Source: Longivirga sp036510975 (GTDB lineage: Bacteria; Actinomycetota; Actinomycetes; S36-B12; CAIYMF01). Taken from it: a stretch of DNA of 64,000 nucleotides. The notes beneath the pieces are model-generated. The model was not told the DNA's origin. It did no database searches and worked only from the letters and a program-made list of their open reading frames with translations. Position 1 is the stretch's first letter; every line of letters starts with the position of its first letter. Where the stretch lies: contig DATCCY010000103.1 of NCBI GenBank assembly GCA_036510975.1, forward strand, positions 45,424 to 109,423, written 5' to 3'. Positions 45,329 through 54,079 of the stretch are shown piece after piece. The position numbers and the translations under genes were made by a program.

Positions 45329-45743
45329 AGCCGTCCTGGACCCGACGGACCCGGGGGCGAGACCGGACGATCTGCGCGATGCTGTCGCGCCGAGTCCCGC
45401 CGAGTCCCGCCGAGTCCCGCCGAGGTGAGCCCGATGAGTCCCATTGCCGGCTCGTCACCCACGCCCGAACCAGGACCCTGCGCTGCCCACCCGGAGCCAT
45501 CCTGCCCGCGGTCCTCGCACGCATCAGAGCCCTGCCAACACCGGCCTGACCGCCCGCAACACACCGAGCGCAGCAACCCCAAACCACCGCCCCGCCGCCC
45601 CACCGCCCGACCCGGACACACCGCACCAGGCGGGCAGGTCCAGCACGCCACCGACCGACCACCGACGACAGCACCGGCCGGCACCGACTGCCGCCACGAC
45701 ACACGGAACTCGGTCTGACGACCGGTTCCGCCAGGATCGACTC
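45329..45743. other. Anomalous C-rich, proline-coding spacer
   Basis: 415 bp without a convincing gene. From about 45430 to 45720 the plus strand is C-rich and G-poor (many CCGACC, CACC, ACCGCC), unlike its neighbours. It can be read as Pro/Thr/Arg-rich or, on the other strand, Gly/Val/Arg-rich, but these frames have no start signal or homology. It ends at the putative start of the phosphotransferase pseudogene (45744). Confidence 0.55.
45391..45424 (+). repeat. Tandem 10-bp repeat
   Basis: CGAGTCCCGC occurs three times in succession (45391-45420) followed by a partial fourth copy, in the spacer downstream of the permease terminator. A typical slippage-prone short tandem repeat. Confidence 0.9.
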
Positions 45744-46665
45744 GTGACGGCGATGCATCCCGACGAGGTCGAGGTCGACGACGCCACCGTGCAGAGGCTC
45801 CTGCTCGCCCAGTTCCCGGACTGGGCACGGCTTCCCCGCGAGCGTGTCCGCGCGTTCGGCACCGACCACGTGCTCTACCGGCTCGGCGACTCGCTCGTGG
45901 CCAGGTTCCCGCGCATCGCGTGGGCCGACGGGCAGTCCGCGCTCGAGGCCACGTGGTTGCCGAGGCTCGCGCCGCACCTGCCGCTGGAGGTCTCGGCACC
46001 GCTCGCCCTGGGAGCACCGGAGAGGGCTATCCGTTCTCGTGGTCGGTGAACCCGTGGCTCGAGGGGGAGCAGCTCGACCCGTCGCGGGTGGACCGCACGA
46101 CGCTGGCGCTGGACGTGGCCGGTTTCGTCCGCGCGCTGCAGTCCTGCGACGCAGGTGGCGCCGGCCTCTTCGGGTCCCGTGGACAGGACCTCGACGATGA
46201 CGAGCGTGACCGCGCCACGCGCGAGGCGCTGTCAGCCGCTGCCGACCTCGTCGGTGCCCCGGCCGCCCTGGCGGTGTGGGAGGCGGCGCGGGAGGCGACC
46301 CGTGGCGCGGTCGGCCGACGTGGTTCCACGGCGACCTCACCGAGGGCAACCTGCTCGTGCGTGACGGCCGAGTCTGCGCCGTCCTCGACTGGGGGCCGTT
46401 CGGTGCCGGGGACCCCGCGTGCGAGCTGGCGGCCGCCTGGTTGCTGTTCGACCCGCCTTCGCGCGCCGTGTTCCGCGACGCGCTCGGCTGCGACGACGCT
46501 GCCTGGCAGCGCGGCCGCGGCTGGGCCGTCTCCATCGCAGCGATCGCGATCCCCCACTACCGGACCACAGTCCCGGCCTTCGCCCGCCGCGGGACGGCGA
46601 TGATCGACGCCGTGCTCGGGGCCAGCTCCGCGGGCGTACGTCGAGGCGACGCAGCCGCGCTCTGA
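45744..46665 (+). pseudogene. Aminoglycoside/choline phosphotransferase-fold gene with two frameshifts
   Basis: The N-terminal part (GTG 45744; VDDATVQRLLLAQFPDWARL, VRAFGTDHVLYRLGDSLVARFPR) stops making sense near 46018, where the next frame continues with GEGYPFSWSVNPWLEGEQL; that frame is left near 46297 for a third one with PTWFHGDLTEGNLLV and VLDWGPFGAGDPACELA. Each shift is repaired by adding one base in a G-run. Together this is a complete APH-type kinase of about 305 residues with catalytic HGDLTEGN and the metal-binding DWGPFG in intact context. CAGGAT ends 6 nt before the GTG. Could be decay or assembly/sequencing errors. Confidence 0.85.
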
Positions 46666-46680
46666 CGTCGTCGTGCTGAG

Positions 46681-47181
46681 TCAGGCGGCGCGCTTGCTCA
46701 GGAGCGCTTCGATGTCCGCTCGCATGTCCTCGGGGTCGCTCTTGGGGGCGAACCTGGTCACCGTGACGCCGTCGGGCGCGACGAGGAACTTCGTGAAGTT
46801 CCACTTGATCCGGGAGCCGAGCAGGCCACCCGCCCGCTCCTTCAGGAAGGCGAACACCGGGTCGGTGTTGCGACCGTTGACGTCCACCTTCGTCGACAGC
46901 GGGAAGGTCACGCCGTAATTGATGGTGCAGAACTCCTGGATCTGCGCGTCGTCACCGGGCTCCTGGTGGGCGAACTGGTCGCAGGGGAACCCGAGGACGA
47001 CGAGGCCGCTGTCGGCGTACTCGTCGTGCAGGGCCTGGAGACCCTCGTACTGCGGTGTGAGCCCGCACTTGCTGGCGGTGTTGACGACGAGCACGGGCCG
47101 GCCGGCGTACTGCGCGAGTGCGACCTGCTCCCCACGGCTGTTCGTGTAGCTGAGGTCGAACAGGTTCGGCGTCGAGGTCAT
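46681..47181 (-). CDS. Glutathione peroxidase-family thiol peroxidase
   Basis: 166 aa. Peroxidatic Cys39 in NTASKCGLTPQYEGLQ, Gln in FPCDQFAHQEPG (also with Cys67, possible resolving cysteine), and Trp in KWNFTKFLV complete the catalytic tetrad. Acts on peroxides with thioredoxin or mycothiol-linked donors rather than glutathione in this organism. Convergent with the phosphotransferase pseudogene. Confidence 0.92.
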   Translation of the reverse strand: MTSTPNLFDLSYTNSRGEQVALAQYAGRPVLVVNTASKCGLTPQYEGLQALHDEYADSGLVVLGFPCDQFAHQEPGDDAQIQEFCTINYGVTFPLSTKVDVNGRNTDPVFAFLKERAGGLLGSRIKWNFTKFLVAPDGVTVTRFAPKSDPEDMRADIEALLSKRAA

Positions 47182-47242
47182 ACCTCGATTGTGTCCCGGC
47201 GCGCGGGCTCCGCAACCTGGGGTGCGGGCCTACGCTCCCGAC

Positions 47243-48349
47243 ATGGCCGGGGTCCACGAGCTGAGCCGCTCCGACGCGCGTCGCATCGCCGTGCGGGCGC
47301 AGCTGCTCGCAGAAGACCGGCCCGCCGACCTGCTCGACACCGTGCGGCACCTCACCCTCCTCCAGGACGACCGGACGAGCGCCGTCGCGCCGAGCGCCGA
47401 CCTCGTGCTCTGGAGCCGGCTGAGTACGGGGTACGCCGCTGAGGACCTCCGCGACGCCGTGGACGAGCAGCGACTCGTGGACCTGCAGGGCATGCTTCGA
47501 CCGGTGGAGGATCTCGCGCTGTACCGGGCCGAGATGGCGGAGTGGCCGGGCGTCGGCGAGCTCAAGGACTGGCAGCAGCACCGCCGCGACTGGATGACGG
47601 CCAACGCCGGGTGCCGTGACGACATCCTCGCCCTGCTGCGCACCGATGGTCCGCTGCCCATGTCCGCCCTCCCCGACACCTGCGTCGTGCCATGGGAATC
47701 CAGCGGCTGGAACGACGAGCGCAACGTCGGGCGGATGCTCGAGTTCCTGGTCGCGAGCGGCGAGGTCGCGGTCTCGGGTCGCGACGGACGCGACCGGCGC
47801 TTCGACCTGGCCTCGCGGGTCTATCCCGACGAACCGGTCCTCCCGGCGGACGACGCACGCCGACGCCGGGACGAGCGCCGCCTGCGAGCCCTCGGCATCG
47901 CGCGGGCGCGGGCCGCCCAGACCCCCGTCGAGCCCAACCACGTCGGCGATGCGGGGGAGCCCGCCGTGGTCGAGGGACTGCGCGGCACCTGGCGGGTCGA
48001 CCCGGACCAGCTCGGGCAGCCTTTCGAGGGCCGCACGGCGCTGCTCTCACCACTCGACCGGCTCGTGTGCGACCGCAAGCGGATGGCCGAGATCTTCGAG
48101 TTCGACTACCAGCTCGAGATGTACAAGCCGGCCGCCCGGCGCCGCTGGGGCTACTTCGCGCTCCCGATCCTCCATGGCGACCGGCTCGTCGGGAAGCTCG
48201 ACGCCACGACCGACCGCACGATCGGTGTGCTGCGGGTCGACGCCATCCACGAGGACGTCCCGTTCACCGCGGCGATGACTGCCGCAGTGGACCGCGAGAT
48301 CGAGGACCTCGCCCGCTGGCTGCAGGTGGACCTCGACCGTTCGGACTGA
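47243..48349 (+). CDS. Winged-helix protein, YcaQ-like (crosslink repair glycosylase family)
   Basis: 368 aa, winged helix DNA-binding family (DUF1006/YcaQ). YcaQ and AlkX unhook DNA interstrand crosslinks; motifs include LLQDDRTSAVAPSADLVLWSRL near the N-terminus and the late LLSPLDRLVCDRKRMAEIFEFDYQLEMY with YFALPILHGDRLVGKLD. In E. coli YcaQ the catalytic QxQ/QxD motif occurs in the N-terminal part; here LLQDDRT fits QxD. TACGCT (47231-47236) ends 6 nt before ATG. Confidence 0.83.
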   Translation: MAGVHELSRSDARRIAVRAQLLAEDRPADLLDTVRHLTLLQDDRTSAVAPSADLVLWSRLSTGYAAEDLRDAVDEQRLVDLQGMLRPVEDLALYRAEMAEWPGVGELKDWQQHRRDWMTANAGCRDDILALLRTDGPLPMSALPDTCVVPWESSGWNDERNVGRMLEFLVASGEVAVSGRDGRDRRFDLASRVYPDEPVLPADDARRRRDERRLRALGIARARAAQTPVEPNHVGDAGEPAVVEGLRGTWRVDPDQLGQPFEGRTALLSPLDRLVCDRKRMAEIFEFDYQLEMYKPAARRRWGYFALPILHGDRLVGKLDATTDRTIGVLRVDAIHEDVPFTAAMTAAVDREIEDLARWLQVDLDRSD

Positions 48350-48457
48350 GCCCGGCGGACGGGAGCCGGACGTGTTCCCCGGTCCGCTCCGAGCGGCCCC
48401 GCATCCGCACTAGGCTCTCGGCGCAACCGCACGCTCACGGCGCCCCGGAGGCCGACA

Positions 48458-49885
48458 ATGACCGACACCACCGCATCCGTCCTGACCCCGGTCACCTGGC
48501 CCGCCCACGACCCGGCGACCTGGCGCAACGTCCCGGCCTCGTCGACGCCGATCGACCCCGACCGCGTCGCGTCGCTGCTCGCGACGGAGTGGGAGCGGTT
48601 CGAGGCGCAGACGCCCGGTTCCGCCGCGCACCACGCGCGTGCCCTCGGTCCGCTGCCGCTCGGTGTGCCGTCGTCCTTCCAGCACTGGGACCCGTACCCC
48701 GTGGCGATCACCTCGGCCAGCGGCGCGTGGCTCACCGACGTCGACGGCCGCAAGGTGCTCGACCTGTCGATGGGTTTCGGCGCGATGCTCGCCGGACACC
48801 TCAACCCCGCGGTGGTCGCGGCCGTCACGCAGGCGCTCGAGACGGGCACTCTGTTCGTCACCCCGTCGCCCTCGGCCACCGACGCCGCTGAGCGGTTCAA
48901 GCGGCGCTTCTCCCTCGACCAGCTGCGCTTCGCCAACTCCGGCACCGAGGCCACGATGTACGCGCTGCGCACCGCGCGCGCCTTCACCAACCGCAAGGCG
49001 ATCATCAAGATCGAGGGTGGGTACCACGGCGGCTACGACGCCCTCCAGGTGTCGGTCAAGCCGGACGTCGCCGACGCCGGCCCCGAGGACGCACCGACAC
49101 CCGTGACGCCGTTCGAGGTCGAGGCCGGCACCGTCCACGTCGTCCCCTACAACGACCTCGCCCGCCTCGAGGTGCTCTTCGACCAGTACGGCGCCGACGT
49201 CGCGTGCGTGTTCATGGAGCCGGTCCTCGAGAACATCGGCATCGTCGTGCCCGACGCCGGCTACCTCGCCGGTGTCCGGGCCCTGTGCGACGCGCACGGC
49301 TCGCTGCTCGTCTTCGACGAGGTCAAGACCGGCCTCACCGCCGGTCCCGCAGGCGCCTCCCAGCGACTCGGGATCACCCCGGACCTCGTCGCCCTCGCGA
49401 AGAGCATCGGCGGCGGTCTCCCGCTCGCGGCGTTCGGCGGCAGGGCCGAGGTCATGGAGTGCCTCACCGACGGGCGCATGCCGCACTTCGGCACCTACAA
49501 CGGCAACCCGCTCGTGGTGGCCGCAGCCGTCGCGATCGACGAGATCGCGACGCCGGAGGCCCTCGGGGCCGCCGAGGCCCTCAACGTCGATGCGCTCACG
49601 AAGATGGACGCGATCATCGCGACGCACGACCTCCCGGCGCACACCGTCGGCTTCGGCGTGAAGGGCGCCGTGACCTGGTCTCCCACGCCGGTGCGCAGCT
49701 ATCGCGACTACAAGCGAACCGACTTCGGGGCCGCCGAGCTGTCGTGGTTGTGGGGCGTCAACCGCGGCATCCTCACCCCGCCCGGGCTCGACGAGCAGTG
49801 GCTGGTCTCGCTGGCACACACCGCCGACGACATGGGTCTCCTGGTCGAGGAGTTCCGCGACCTCGCCGAGGCGTTGCGCGCCTGA
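48458..49885 (+). CDS. Class III aminotransferase, glutamate-1-semialdehyde aminomutase-like
   Basis: 475 aa. PLP fold-type I with catalytic lysine in LVALAKSIGGGLPLAAFGG, GYHGGYDAL, and LVFDEVKTGL. The arrangement FANSGTEATMYALRTARAFT fits GSA aminomutase-like (HemL-like) proteins, but with no heme-biosynthesis neighbours an aminotransferase of another amine is at least as likely. GGAGG about 7 nt before ATG. Followed by a perfect 17-bp hairpin. Confidence 0.85.
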   Translation: MTDTTASVLTPVTWPAHDPATWRNVPASSTPIDPDRVASLLATEWERFEAQTPGSAAHHARALGPLPLGVPSSFQHWDPYPVAITSASGAWLTDVDGRKVLDLSMGFGAMLAGHLNPAVVAAVTQALETGTLFVTPSPSATDAAERFKRRFSLDQLRFANSGTEATMYALRTARAFTNRKAIIKIEGGYHGGYDALQVSVKPDVADAGPEDAPTPVTPFEVEAGTVHVVPYNDLARLEVLFDQYGADVACVFMEPVLENIGIVVPDAGYLAGVRALCDAHGSLLVFDEVKTGLTAGPAGASQRLGITPDLVALAKSIGGGLPLAAFGGRAEVMECLTDGRMPHFGTYNGNPLVVAAAVAIDEIATPEALGAAEALNVDALTKMDAIIATHDLPAHTVGFGVKGAVTWSPTPVRSYRDYKRTDFGAAELSWLWGVNRGILTPPGLDEQWLVSLAHTADDMGLLVEEFRDLAEALRA

Positions 49886-49899
49886 TCCGCTCGACCTGC

Positions 49900-49936
49900 G
49901 CGCCCGTGTCCCGTGCCTGGCACGGGACACGGGCGC
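49900..49936. terminator. Perfect 17-bp hairpin terminator
   Basis: GCGCCCGTGTCCCGTGC (49900-49916), loop CTG, and its perfect complement (49920-49936), 15 nt after the aminotransferase stop. Confidence 0.8.
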
Positions 49937-50088
49937 TGTCGTTCGCGGGCGCACCCCGACCTTGCCGAGTCCTTACGGAGTTCGTCGCACGGCGGTCGTA
50001 ACACGGGCGTAAGCGACTTCCCGGCCGCCCGCGCACAGGGTGGCAGTCAGGCCGGTCCGACCGACCGGCACTGACGAGAGGAACTTCC

Positions 50089-51237
50089 ATGAAGAACATT
50101 CGGCTGTGGGCGACCGCGACGGTGGCCTCCACGCTCGTGCTCGTGCCCGCCGTATCGGCGTCGGCCCACGAGACCGGCGCGACCGACCTCCGCGACGGCG
50201 CGGTGCTCGTGCAGCTCAACGGCGGTGCGGGCAACAGCATCGAGGCCTTCGCCCGCGACTCGGCCGGCGGGCTCACGCCGGTCGGCACGTTCGCGACCGG
50301 CGGCCTCGGCGGCAAGCAGGTTGGTGCACCCGTGGACGCGCTGGCCTCCCAGGGCGGTCTCGCGCTCGCGGACGACGGGCGCGACGTCGTCGCCGTCAAC
50401 GCGGGCAGCGGCACCGTCGCGTCGCTCCGGCTCGGCCGGCGCGGGCTGACGCTCGCGTCGGTGGTGCCGTCCGGCGGCGCCTTCCCGTCGAGCGTGGCGA
50501 CGCGCGACTCCACCGTCTTCGTCCTCAACGCCGGCGGTGCGGGAAGCGTCTCCGGCTTCCGGCTCCGCGACGACCGGCTCGTCCCGATCCCCGGTTCGAC
50601 CCGTTCGCTGGGGCTGTCCAACTCCGCGGTGCCGTTCTTCCTCACGTCGCCGAGCCAGGTGGGCATCACCCCGGACGGTCGGACCCTCGTCGTGGCGACC
50701 AAGGCGAACAACACCCTGGTCACGTTCCCGCTGCACCGCGACGGCAGCCTCGGTGCGGCCGTCGTGAACGCGTCGCAGGGGCCGGTCCCGTTCTCCTTCG
50801 TGTTCGACGGGCGTGGCCGCCTCGAGGTCACCGAGGCCGGTGACGGCCGGACGGCGTCGTACTCGGTCGCGCCGGACTCCTCCCTCGTGCCGCTCGGCGT
50901 CTCGGCATCGTCCGGCGGCGCTGCGCTCTGCTGGAACGTCCGCGTCGGGTCGACGCTCTACGGCGCGAACGCAGGCAGCGCCACGATCACCTCGTGGTCG
51001 GTCGCACCGGACGGGACCACGTCCGTTCTCTCGCCCGTGGCGGCGACCACGGCGCACGGACCGATCGACCTCGCGGCGTCGCAGCGTGGCCGCTTCGTCT
51101 ACGCGCTGAGCGCTCTCGCGGGCGAGATCGACGCCTTCGCCACCGCGCCGGACGGCTCCCTCACGCCGGCCGGGGTCACGAGCGGGCTTCCGACCATCGA
51201 CGCGACCGGCGGTCCCGAGGGGATCGTCGCGATCTGA
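50089..51237 (+). CDS. Secreted beta-propeller (lactonase-like) protein
   Basis: 382 aa. Signal peptide (residues 1-26, ending VSASA), then about seven propeller-type repeats: SGTVASLRLGRRGLTLASV, GSVSGFRLRDDRL, NTLVTFPLHRDGSL and others with regular spacing near 45 residues, as in lactonase/YVTN-type seven-bladed folds. Only one cysteine (ALCWNV). Catalytic residues of 6-phosphogluconolactonase cannot be verified. ATG follows GAGAGGAAC. Possibly an extracellular binding or hydrolase protein. Confidence 0.83.
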   Translation: MKNIRLWATATVASTLVLVPAVSASAHETGATDLRDGAVLVQLNGGAGNSIEAFARDSAGGLTPVGTFATGGLGGKQVGAPVDALASQGGLALADDGRDVVAVNAGSGTVASLRLGRRGLTLASVVPSGGAFPSSVATRDSTVFVLNAGGAGSVSGFRLRDDRLVPIPGSTRSLGLSNSAVPFFLTSPSQVGITPDGRTLVVATKANNTLVTFPLHRDGSLGAAVVNASQGPVPFSFVFDGRGRLEVTEAGDGRTASYSVAPDSSLVPLGVSASSGGAALCWNVRVGSTLYGANAGSATITSWSVAPDGTTSVLSPVAATTAHGPIDLAASQRGRFVYALSALAGEIDAFATAPDGSLTPAGVTSGLPTIDATGGPEGIVAI

Positions 51238-51324
51238 CCGCTCGTCGACGGGCCGACCCGCACCGCATCCTCGGCGGCTGCGGGCCGGCTCGTCAGCACG
51301 ACCGGCGAGGGTCAGGATGGCCCC

Positions 51325-53349
51325 GTGCCGAACCGCCTCGCGTCGTCAACGTCGCCCTACCTCCTGCAGCACCGGGACAACCCGGTCGACTGGTGGGAGT
51401 GGGGCGACGACGCGTTCGCCGAGGCGCGGCGTCGCGACGTCCCGATCCTGCTGAGCGTCGGATACGCCGCGTGCCACTGGTGCCACGTCATGGCGCACGA
51501 GTCGTTCGAGGACGACGTGCTGGCGGCGTACCTCAACGAGCACTACGTCGCGGTAAAGGTCGACCGCGAGGAGCGGCCCGACGTCGATGCCGTGTACATG
51601 GCAGCCACGCAGGCGCTGACCGGTCGCGGTGGTTGGCCGATGACGGTGTTCCTCGACCTCGACGGCCGACCGTTCTACGCCGGCACCTACTTCCCTGCCG
51701 AGCCGCGCCACGGCATGCCGTCCTTCGGCCAGCTGCTCGAGGCCGTGAGCGACACGTGGGTCCGCGACCGCGCGCGACTCCTCGAGGCCGCCGGCCGCAT
51801 CTCGGCGGCGCTGGGCGAGCGCAGCTCCGTCGGTGGCGCCGATGCGCTCGACCCTCGGGTCGTCGCGCCGGTGCTGGACGCCGCGGTGTCGACGTTGGCG
51901 TCGCAGTACGACGGCGCCCGCGGCGGGTTCGGCGGCGCACCGAAGTTCCCGCCGTCGATGGTGCTCGAGCTGCTGCTGCGTCATCACGCCCGCACGGGCG
52001 ACCCTCGCGCGCTCGCGATGGTCGAGGGGACGTGCGAGGCCATGGCGCGTGGCGGCATGTACGACCAGCTCGCGGGCGGCTTCTCGCGCTATTCCGTCGA
52101 CGCGGCCTGGGTCGTGCCGCACTTCGAGAAGATGCTCTACGACAACGCGCAGCTGCTCCGCGTCTACGCGCACTGGTGGCGCGCCACCGGCGACGTGCTG
52201 GCCGAGCGCGTGACTCGCGAGTCGGCCGATTTCCTCTTGTGCCACATGCGATCCCCGCAGGGCGGGTTCATCACCGCGCTCGACGCCGACACCGAGGGGG
52301 AGGAGGGCCGGTGCTACGTCTGGACGCCGCAGCAGCTCGACGACGTCCTCGGCGCCGACGACGGCTCCTGGGCCGCCGACCTCCTCGAGGTGACCGCCCG
52401 CGGGACGTTCGAGCACGGCACCTCGGTCCTTCAGCTGCGCCGCGACCCCGACGACCCGGCGCGGTGGGAGACGGTGCGCCGACGGCTCCTCGACGCGCGC
52501 TCGGAACGCGTTCAGCCGGGACGCGACGACAAGATCGTCGCCGCGTGGAACGGCCTCGCGATCGCGGCGCTCGCCGATGCGGGGGCCATCCTCGACGAGC
52601 CGGCATGGGTCGACGCCGCGGCCGAGGCGGCGACGCTGCTGCACGAGCTGCATCGCGACGATGCCGGTCGCCTGCTCCGCACGTCGCGCGACGGGCAGGC
52701 CGGGCGCAACGCCGGCGTGCTCGAGGACCTCGCGTGCGTGGCCGAGGGATTCCTCGTGCTGCACCAGATCTCGGCCGACGACAGGTGGCTCGAGCGGTCA
52801 CGCGTCCTGCTCGACGACATCCTCGAGCGGTTCCGCGACCCCGCGTCGGGCGGCTTCTTCGACACCGCGTCCGACGCCGAGCGACTCGTGCTCCGACCGC
52901 AGGACCCGAGCGACAACGCGAGCCCGTCCGGCTGGTCGGCGGCGGCCGGCGCCCTGCTCACCTACGCCGCGCTCACCGGGTCCGAGCCGCACCGCACGGC
53001 GGCCGAGGAGTCGCTCGCAGCGCTCGTCGCGCTGGTCGCCCAGCACCCGCGCTTCTCCGGCTGGGCCGCCTCGGTGGCGGAGGCCTGGCTCGACGGTCCG
53101 CGTGAGGTCGCGGTGGTGGGCAACCCGGGCGACCTCGTCACCGTGTCGCTGCGCCGAAGCGCGGTGCTGGGGACGGCGCCCGGCGCCGTGCTTTCGGTCG
53201 GCCGCCCCGGGTCCGCGCACCCGCTGCTCGCGGGCCGAGGACTGGTCGGGGGAGAGGCTGCGGCGTACGTCTGCCGCCGGTTCGTCTGCGACCTGCCGCT
53301 GACCGACCCGACGGCTCTGCGCCGCGTCCTCGGGGCGCGTCAGCCCTGA
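51325..53349 (+). CDS. DUF255 thioredoxin-fold/glycosidase-like protein (YyaL/SSP411 family, Rv1084-like)
   Basis: 674 aa. The N-terminal 165 residues are a thioredoxin-like domain (DUF255) with CHWCHVMAHESFEDD, and the rest is an alpha/alpha-toroid six-hairpin glycosidase-like domain (e.g. GGFSRYSVDAAWVVPHFEKML, WNGLAIAALADAG). Rv1084 has the same architecture. Catalytic roles of both parts are unproven. CAGGAT (51313-51318) ends 6 nt before GTG, so the start is leaderless-like. Confidence 0.9.
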   Translation: MPNRLASSTSPYLLQHRDNPVDWWEWGDDAFAEARRRDVPILLSVGYAACHWCHVMAHESFEDDVLAAYLNEHYVAVKVDREERPDVDAVYMAATQALTGRGGWPMTVFLDLDGRPFYAGTYFPAEPRHGMPSFGQLLEAVSDTWVRDRARLLEAAGRISAALGERSSVGGADALDPRVVAPVLDAAVSTLASQYDGARGGFGGAPKFPPSMVLELLLRHHARTGDPRALAMVEGTCEAMARGGMYDQLAGGFSRYSVDAAWVVPHFEKMLYDNAQLLRVYAHWWRATGDVLAERVTRESADFLLCHMRSPQGGFITALDADTEGEEGRCYVWTPQQLDDVLGADDGSWAADLLEVTARGTFEHGTSVLQLRRDPDDPARWETVRRRLLDARSERVQPGRDDKIVAAWNGLAIAALADAGAILDEPAWVDAAAEAATLLHELHRDDAGRLLRTSRDGQAGRNAGVLEDLACVAEGFLVLHQISADDRWLERSRVLLDDILERFRDPASGGFFDTASDAERLVLRPQDPSDNASPSGWSAAAGALLTYAALTGSEPHRTAAEESLAALVALVAQHPRFSGWAASVAEAWLDGPREVAVVGNPGDLVTVSLRRSAVLGTAPGAVLSVGRPGSAHPLLAGRGLVGGEAAAYVCRRFVCDLPLTDPTALRRVLGARQP

Positions 53350-53394
53350 GCGGACAGGCTTGGTGCATCGGCGTAATGATGTAATCATCGCTCC

Positions 53395-53904
53395 ATGACC
53401 AACGAAGAGATCCGGGGCTGGCTCGTGGGCCGGCTGCCGCAGGACTGGTTCGAGGGTGCCCCTGAGGTCACCGTGGACCGCGAAGAGATCACCGTCGTCG
53501 GCGCCCTCGCGGCGCCCGACCTCCCCGACACCGCCTCCGACGCCGAGCGGGCCGCCGCCGCGCGCGGGCGGGTGAAGGGCTTCCGTGAGGACACCCGCGA
53601 CCGGCGCATCGAGATCGCCCGCGAGATCGAGCACCGCACCGGTCGCAAGGTGGCGTGGGGCGTCACGATCGGCGGGGAGCGGGTGCTGTTCACCCACCTC
53701 GCCGTCCCGGTCATGACACGGCTGCGTCAGCCCGAGCGCGGCGTCCTCGACACCCTGGTGGACGCCGGCGTCGCCCGGTCGCGCTCCGAGGCGCTCGCCT
53801 GGTGCGTCAAGCTCGTCGGGAAGAACACCGACGAGTGGCTCGGCCAGCTGCGCACCGCGATGGACGAGGTCGAGAGAGTCCGAGCCACCGGCCCCGACCA
53901 GTAG
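53395..53904 (+). CDS. Hypothetical conserved protein
   Basis: 169 aa, soluble, charged. Begins MTNEEIRGWLVGRLPQDWF and contains REEITVVGALAAPDLP and a C-terminal helical part EALAWCVKLVGKNTDEWLGQL. I recognise no family. AATCAT (53383-53388) ends 6 nt before ATG, in a locally AT-rich promoter. It follows the DUF255 gene by 45 nt. Downstream lies the hairpin element. Confidence 0.65.
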   Translation: MTNEEIRGWLVGRLPQDWFEGAPEVTVDREEITVVGALAAPDLPDTASDAERAAAARGRVKGFREDTRDRRIEIAREIEHRTGRKVAWGVTIGGERVLFTHLAVPVMTRLRQPERGVLDTLVDAGVARSRSEALAWCVKLVGKNTDEWLGQLRTAMDEVERVRATGPDQ

Positions 53905-53920
53905 CCCTAACGGCTGGCAC

Positions 53921-54054
53921 TACGCCGAAGCCGAAGGGCCGAGCGGGACGAGTGGACGCCGCAGGCGTCCGCGCGTCCCGCTCTGTCGTCGGCGACGCCG
54001 ACGACAGGGCCCGCAGGCGGAGGCGTACGCCGACGAAGGCGCCCGGAGGGCGCC
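53921..54054. repeat. Composite hairpin element, copy 2
   Basis: Between convergent 53395-53904 and the TrhA gene. Starts TACGCCGAAGC (53921). Hairpins: GAGCGGGACG...CGTCCCGCTC (53941-53983) enclosing GGACGCC-GCA-GGCGTCC (53954-53970); TGTCGTCGGC-GAC-GCCGACGACA (53984-54006); GGCGCCC-GGA-GGGCGCC (54038-54054). The opening 11-mer and the GTCGTCGGC stem are shared with the element at 26960-27094, including the triloop style. It may act as a transcript-end structure for both neighbours. Confidence 0.7.
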
Positions 54055-54079
54055 GTCCTGGAGGCGCCAGAAGCGCGCG

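Noticed and set aside
45444..45743. Proline/threonine-rich coding extension of the phosphotransferase frame
   Set aside because: Strong C bias and no start signal; the CAGGAT-N6-GTG at 45744 and the homology boundary fit a later start.
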